From Corallococcus praedator (GTDB taxonomy: Bacteria; Myxococcota; Myxococcia; Myxococcales; Myxococcaceae), in the NCBI RefSeq assembly GCF_003612125.1, contig NZ_RAWI01000001.1, forward strand, positions 39,943 to 103,942: 64,000 nt of DNA, given 5' to 3'. This document shows, one piece after another, positions 60,434-64,000 of this stretch. The stretch's first letter is position 1. Every line of letters starts with the position of its first letter. A model generated the notes under the pieces. It had not been told where the DNA came from and ran no database searches. It saw nothing but the letters and a program-made list of their open reading frames with translations. The position numbers and the translations under genes were made by a program.

Positions 60434-61996
60434 CTACATCGGGGTCACGCAGCCCGGCTGCGCGATGGCGCAATACTGGCTGGCTTCACTGACGCAGAGG
60501 CTGTCCCAGGCGGTGTTGCAGCAATACGGATCCTGGGAGCACACGGTGTTGACGCAGCCACTGCACGTCCTGCTCAGCGCGGCGCCCGAGGTGCACACGT
60601 TGTGCGCGCAGGAGGGGGCGCTCGGAGCGCAGACGTTGTTGCTACCGCAGGCCTGCCCCGAACCACAGGTGCCACAGTTCAGCGTGCCGCCACAGCCATT
60701 GGAGATGGAGCCGCAATTCTTGCCCTGCGCGGCGCACGTCGTCGGGGTGCAGGCGCAGACGTTGTTGCTGCCGCAGGTCTGTCCGGTGCTACAGGTGCCA
60801 CAGTTCAGCGTGGCGCCACAGCCATCGGAGATGGAGCCGCAATTCTTGCCCTGCGCGACGCAGGTCGTGGGCGCGCAGGTGGCGGTCGGATCGAAGACCT
60901 CCACGCTGGAGATCGCCTGCATGTTGCCCTGGGCGTTGTAGGAGGTGCCTGCGATGAACAGGACGCGCCCGTCCGCCAGCGCGATGGTGGGGTGCTGCGT
61001 GCGGCCCTGGGTGATCGCCCCCACCGTGATCCAGCCGGCGGTGGCGGGCGTGTACAGCTCAACACCGTAGGTGTTGAAGGAGCCCCCCGCCATCAGGATG
61101 CTCCCGTCAGGTCGCACCACCGACGGCGCCGACGAGTGCGTGACGGCCGTGCTGCCTGTGTTCGTCCAGGTGTTGGTGGCCGGGTCGTACAGCTCCGCAG
61201 CCAGGGTGTAGCCCGTCACGAGCGCCTTCCCATTGGCCAGCAGGTGCAGCGTGTGGCCGTTGCGGCCCGCGTTCATCGAGGCCACCGTGGTCCATGCCCC
61301 CGTGGCGGGGTCCCAGATCTCCGCGTGGTTGCTGGCGGACGTGGTGCTGTTGCCTCCGCCCGCGACGAGCACCCGCCCGTCCGCGAGTCGCACCGCGGCC
61401 TGCCCCATCATCCCGGCGTTGAGCGAACCCGTGGACGTCCAGGTGTTCGTGGACGGCGCGTAGAGATAGGCATTGGTGACGTAGCTCACGCCGCCCACCA
61501 CCAGCACCCGCCCGTCCGCGAGCAGCGTGGCACTGTGCCCGTAGCTGGAGCGCGGCAGGGCCGCGGCGGCGGACCAGGTGTTGGTGCTCGGCTGATAGCG
61601 CTCGGAGGAGGCGATCACGCTCCCCCCGCCGATGCCGGCCACGACGAGCACGCTGCCGTCCTGCAGCTGCGTGGCGGTGTGGTAGCGGCGCGCGGTGGCC
61701 ATGGACGGGCCGCTGCTCGACGTCAGGGTGGCCGGGTCATACAGCTCCGTGGTGGCCATTTCGCCGGAGGGCGTTCCGCCACCCGCCACCAGCACCTTGC
61801 CATTGCCGAGCAACGTGGCCGTGTGCTGATAGCGTGCCGACAGCAGGGATCCTCCGCTGACGACGACCGCCGATGACTGGGAGGCTTCGACGCCGTCCTC
61901 CGGCATCTCCAGCTCGGTGGGTGTGATTGCGGGCCCGCACGCGAAACAACACAACAGGGGAACGACGACCAATGACTTCCAATACGACAGGGACAT
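60434..61996 (-). CDS. Kelch-repeat lipoprotein with Cys-rich tail
   Basis: Lipoprotein of 520 residues; signal 'SLVVVPLLCCFAC'. Residues about 50-365 are six or seven Kelch motifs ('HTATLLGNGKVLVAGGG', 'ELYDPATNTWTNTG', 'ATLLADGRVLVVGGV'), enough for one propeller. Residues about 370-520 are Cys-rich, with two tandem copies of 'CAAQGKNCGSISNGCGGTLN' then CGTCGSGQACGSNNVC, then 'TCSGCVNTVCSQDPYCC', a myxobacterial extracellular Cys motif. It is a smaller relative of the 1057-residue Kelch lipoprotein at 39259. Confidence 0.85.
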   Translation of the reverse strand: MSLSYWKSLVVVPLLCCFACGPAITPTELEMPEDGVEASQSSAVVVSGGSLLSARYQHTATLLGNGKVLVAGGGTPSGEMATTELYDPATLTSSSGPSMATARRYHTATQLQDGSVLVVAGIGGGSVIASSERYQPSTNTWSAAAALPRSSYGHSATLLADGRVLVVGGVSYVTNAYLYAPSTNTWTSTGSLNAGMMGQAAVRLADGRVLVAGGGNSTTSASNHAEIWDPATGAWTTVASMNAGRNGHTLHLLANGKALVTGYTLAAELYDPATNTWTNTGSTAVTHSSAPSVVRPDGSILMAGGSFNTYGVELYTPATAGWITVGAITQGRTQHPTIALADGRVLFIAGTSYNAQGNMQAISSVEVFDPTATCAPTTCVAQGKNCGSISDGCGATLNCGTCSTGQTCGSNNVCACTPTTCAAQGKNCGSISNGCGGTLNCGTCGSGQACGSNNVCAPSAPSCAHNVCTSGAALSRTCSGCVNTVCSQDPYCCNTAWDSLCVSEASQYCAIAQPGCVTPM

Positions 61997-62076
61997 GAGG
62001 TGCTCCTGGGGGGTGAGACCAGGAGCATCGCATGCGGAGTCTCAGTGTAACGCGTGAAACATGAAATCCGGGGGTG

Positions 62077-63408
62077 TCACTTCGGAACCCAGACGGCGAC
62101 CCAGTCGATCTGCACGTTGCCGGCCGCGCTGGAGGAGGGTGCGGTGCCACTCAGGTCCGTCTCCGTCTGGAGGACCCAGTGCATCGGCGTGGTGGGCACG
62201 CGGCTGGTCTTGTCCAGGATGACCGTCCCATCGAGGATGAAACGGCACCGGCCCGGGGTCCACTCGATGATGGCGGTGTGCCACGACGTGAAGCGCGCGC
62301 TGGTGGAGACCGGGTCCTGGTCCCCGCCGGACGTACCGTTCTGCCGGTGCATGAACCCGCCGATGGTGCTGTCGAGGTCGCCTTCCGGGAAGTCGATCTC
62401 CCCGTCGCGAGGCCACACCTCGCTGTCCGGCCAGAGCAGCCACGCCGTCTTGTAGCCGGGCACCGCGTCCGCCTTGAACCGCACCGCGAAGCGACCCGCG
62501 GGCAGTCCGCCGCTCGCCGTCGCGCCCGGAATCTTCGGGAGCACCGCGGCGACCCGGTGCACGCCGTTCACGGTGTGCAGGTACTTGTTGAGCACGCCGT
62601 TCTGGATGCTGACGACCGTGGAGGGGGAATAGGTGCCGTTCTTGCTCGTGTCCTTCCAGCCGTCCAGGTAGGCGCCCCACTTCGACGACACCGCCGCCGG
62701 GAACTGGCCCACGGGCACCGGGGTGGTGAAGTCATCGGTGAACACCTGCCGCCAGTTCGTGAGGTCGCCCACCGGCATCGGTTCGCCCGAAGGGCCCGAG
62801 CCGCCGCCGGCCACCAGCGTCACGGCATCCACGAGGATGGCATTGCCCGACGTCGCCTGGTTCTGGAGGACATACACATCCACCGTGTCGCCCACGCGCT
62901 CCACGGTCCCCGTGATGGTGAGCCGCTGGAAGGCGGTGGTCAGCGTCGCGTCCGTCGTGAAGAGCTTGTAGGTGCTACCGGCGGCGCTCTTCTCCCGGAG
63001 GATGAGGCTCACGGGCTTGCCCACCGTGCCGGTGTTGCCCGCGGCGACATACGCCGTCGCCGTATACGCCTGGCCCTGCGGCGCATTGGTGATGGCACTC
63101 TGCGCGCCGTCCAGCGAGTACATGGAGGCCGCGCCGCTGACGGTGACGCGGGCGATGTACTGGCCGTCCGGTGCTCCCGTCCGGGCCTCCCGCGTCAGCG
63201 TTCCCTGCCACGACGACCAGCCGCTCGTGTTGGTTTCAAAGGATGTGTTGGTGATCGCGGACATGAGCGGCGCCGGGGCCTGCATCGCTTCGGCTTCTGT
63301 TTCAGGAGCCTCCGGAGCCGGGCTGCACGCGGAGGCCAGCGGAAGCGCCAGCACCAGGGCCCAGGCGCGACGGAAACGTGACCCACGGCGGATACGGATT
63401 TCACTCAT
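62077..63408 (-). CDS. Secreted GH16-family glycoside hydrolase lipoprotein with CBM-like domain
   Basis: Exported lipoprotein of 443 residues; signal 'ALVLALPLASAC'. AAGGAG lies six bases before the ATG at 63408. Residues about 50-205 form a CBM4/9-like carbohydrate-binding module (ITNTSFETNTSGWSSWQGTL, 'DTVDVYVLQNQATSG'). Residues about 225-443 form the GH16 jelly roll: catalytic motif 'WPRDGEIDFPEGD' holds nucleophile and acid/base Glu in the E(I/L)D(I/F)xE pattern, then 'SWHTAIIEWTPGRCRFILDG'. Family 16 enzymes cut beta-1,3/1,4-glucans, agar or similar; the substrate is undetermined. A role in digesting fungal or algal glucans would fit a predator or saprotroph. Confidence 0.9.
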   Translation of the reverse strand: MSEIRIRRGSRFRRAWALVLALPLASACSPAPEAPETEAEAMQAPAPLMSAITNTSFETNTSGWSSWQGTLTREARTGAPDGQYIARVTVSGAASMYSLDGAQSAITNAPQGQAYTATAYVAAGNTGTVGKPVSLILREKSAAGSTYKLFTTDATLTTAFQRLTITGTVERVGDTVDVYVLQNQATSGNAILVDAVTLVAGGGSGPSGEPMPVGDLTNWRQVFTDDFTTPVPVGQFPAAVSSKWGAYLDGWKDTSKNGTYSPSTVVSIQNGVLNKYLHTVNGVHRVAAVLPKIPGATASGGLPAGRFAVRFKADAVPGYKTAWLLWPDSEVWPRDGEIDFPEGDLDSTIGGFMHRQNGTSGGDQDPVSTSARFTSWHTAIIEWTPGRCRFILDGTVILDKTSRVPTTPMHWVLQTETDLSGTAPSSSAAGNVQIDWVAVWVPK

Positions 63409-63478
63409 CGTGTTCTCCTTGAAAGGCGTGAAATACCCGCCTACTTATAAATCAAGGAAACCATCTGGCCAGTGGGTT

Positions 63479-63904
63479 TTAATCCTTCGGGGCGTCCAGC
63501 CATGCGGCCAGCACGTCCGCGTGACATGGGCCCGGCTTGCACCAGCAGCCCAGCCGCTTGCCGCGCAGGGCTCGCACGTCGCGCAGGTAGTCCGCGTCGT
63601 GACGGGTGCGCAGCTCCAGGTACCAGCGGAAGGACTCGAAGGCGTCCGGCTCCGGGCCCATGCGGCGCAGTGCCTCCTCGCGGATCCGCGCGGCCTCGTC
63701 GGCGGGCAGGGTGGACAGCCAGGGTTCGAAGTAGGTGCGCAGCATCGCCTTCTGCGTCTTCACGCCCCCGGGCTTGAACGGATTGCCGAAGCGGCCGGGG
63801 ACGGGGTTGAGGGGACCGGGCTTCGCCCAGACGCGGAAGGCTCGGCCCACGTACACGTCACAGGCCTCGTGGACGTGCACGGCGGTGGTGCGGGATCCAG
63901 ACAT
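63479..63904 (-). CDS. DUF4326-domain protein
   Basis: Cytoplasmic protein of 141 residues. DUF4326 signature: 'DVYVGRAFRVWAKPG', 'RFGNPFKPG', and the Cys-rich end LRGKRLGCWCKPGPCHADVL with three Cys and a His that may bind metal. DUF4326 proteins are common in phages and bacteria and of unknown function. The start is preceded, 10 bases upstream, by the apparent stop of another gene, so the two may share a transcript. Confidence 0.88.
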   Translation of the reverse strand: MSGSRTTAVHVHEACDVYVGRAFRVWAKPGPLNPVPGRFGNPFKPGGVKTQKAMLRTYFEPWLSTLPADEAARIREEALRRMGPEPDAFESFRWYLELRTRHDADYLRDVRALRGKRLGCWCKPGPCHADVLAAWLDAPKD

Positions 63905-63915
63905 GGCCTCGACCG

Positions 63916-64000
63916 TTACCAGACGGGCACCGCCCGGGCGATCCGGTTGGCAATGCCCTCTGGAAGGGGCAACGTAGGACGCCCGCCTCCTCCCACCCCC
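63916..64000 (-). CDS. C-terminal end of a gene entering from the right edge
   Basis: A reverse-strand frame open to the window edge ends GRPTLPLPEGIANRIARAVP VW at a TAA (63916-63918). Only about 27 codons are visible. Codon use is coding-like and the stop lies 11 bases before the DUF4326 start, as in an operon. The family cannot be assigned. Confidence 0.4.
   Translation of the reverse strand, partial: GVGGGGRPTLPLPEGIANRIARAVPVW

Overview
The window is very GC-rich and gene-dense. It is dominated by secreted lipoproteins (N-terminal signal with a lipobox Cys), beta-propeller/Kelch/DNRLRE surface proteins, a TonB-type receptor, chemoreceptors and secreted hydrolases. That mix points to a myxobacterium, most likely of the Myxococcus/Corallococcus/Pyxidicoccus group. 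This is inference from gene content; no marker gene is present. No rRNA, tRNA or CRISPR array was seen.

Layout. 1-3388 (minus): an operon of two solute-binding proteins and a chemoreceptor that runs off the left edge. 3865-15842: mtgA, a GT-C membrane glycosyltransferase, a four-repeat DNRLRE lipoprotein, a Cys-rich lipoprotein, a transglycosylase-like protein, two large lipoproteins and a GNAT. 15909-19620: a TonB-dependent receptor carrying its own TonB C-terminal-like domain, with a coupled lipoprotein. 20077-24478: an M23-like protein with propeller repeats, convergent with a DUF4082/FN3 protein. 24621-31435 (minus): a tight five-gene operon with a pre-toxin-TG protein, a coiled-coil lipoprotein, two exported proteins of unknown function and a WD40-type protein. 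It is the best candidate for an undescribed system. 31682-42432: a 7TM chemoreceptor, a serine hydrolase lipoprotein, a GH18-like/PKD/discoidin protein, a PI-PLC with a crystallin-like tail, a CatB-type acetyltransferase and a giant Kelch lipoprotein. 42515-50123: LysR/SDR pair, an AlbA_2 protein, bestrophin, a GlxA-type regulator with a divergent NAD-binding protein, a small membrane protein and BioY.

50329-56233 is a gene graveyard: 5'-truncated fragments, a degraded toxin-like lipoprotein with a deleted SMI1/KNR4 immunity gene, and an RND efflux gene broken by IS66 remnants and further deletions. Two IS66 right ends flank an intact alpha/beta hydrolase. 56250-58929 is a compact LysR unit (zinc alcohol dehydrogenase, LysR, cupin); the dehydrogenase and cupin promoters share a near-identical double palindrome. 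The right end holds lipoproteins, a 59-residue small gene, a Kelch/Cys-rich lipoprotein, a GH16 enzyme, a DUF4326 protein and probably the tail of one more gene.

Several clear stem-loop terminators separate the units. Most gene starts in the window are ATG, but a few genes are better explained by GTG starts preceded by a good Shine-Dalgarno; these are noted individually.
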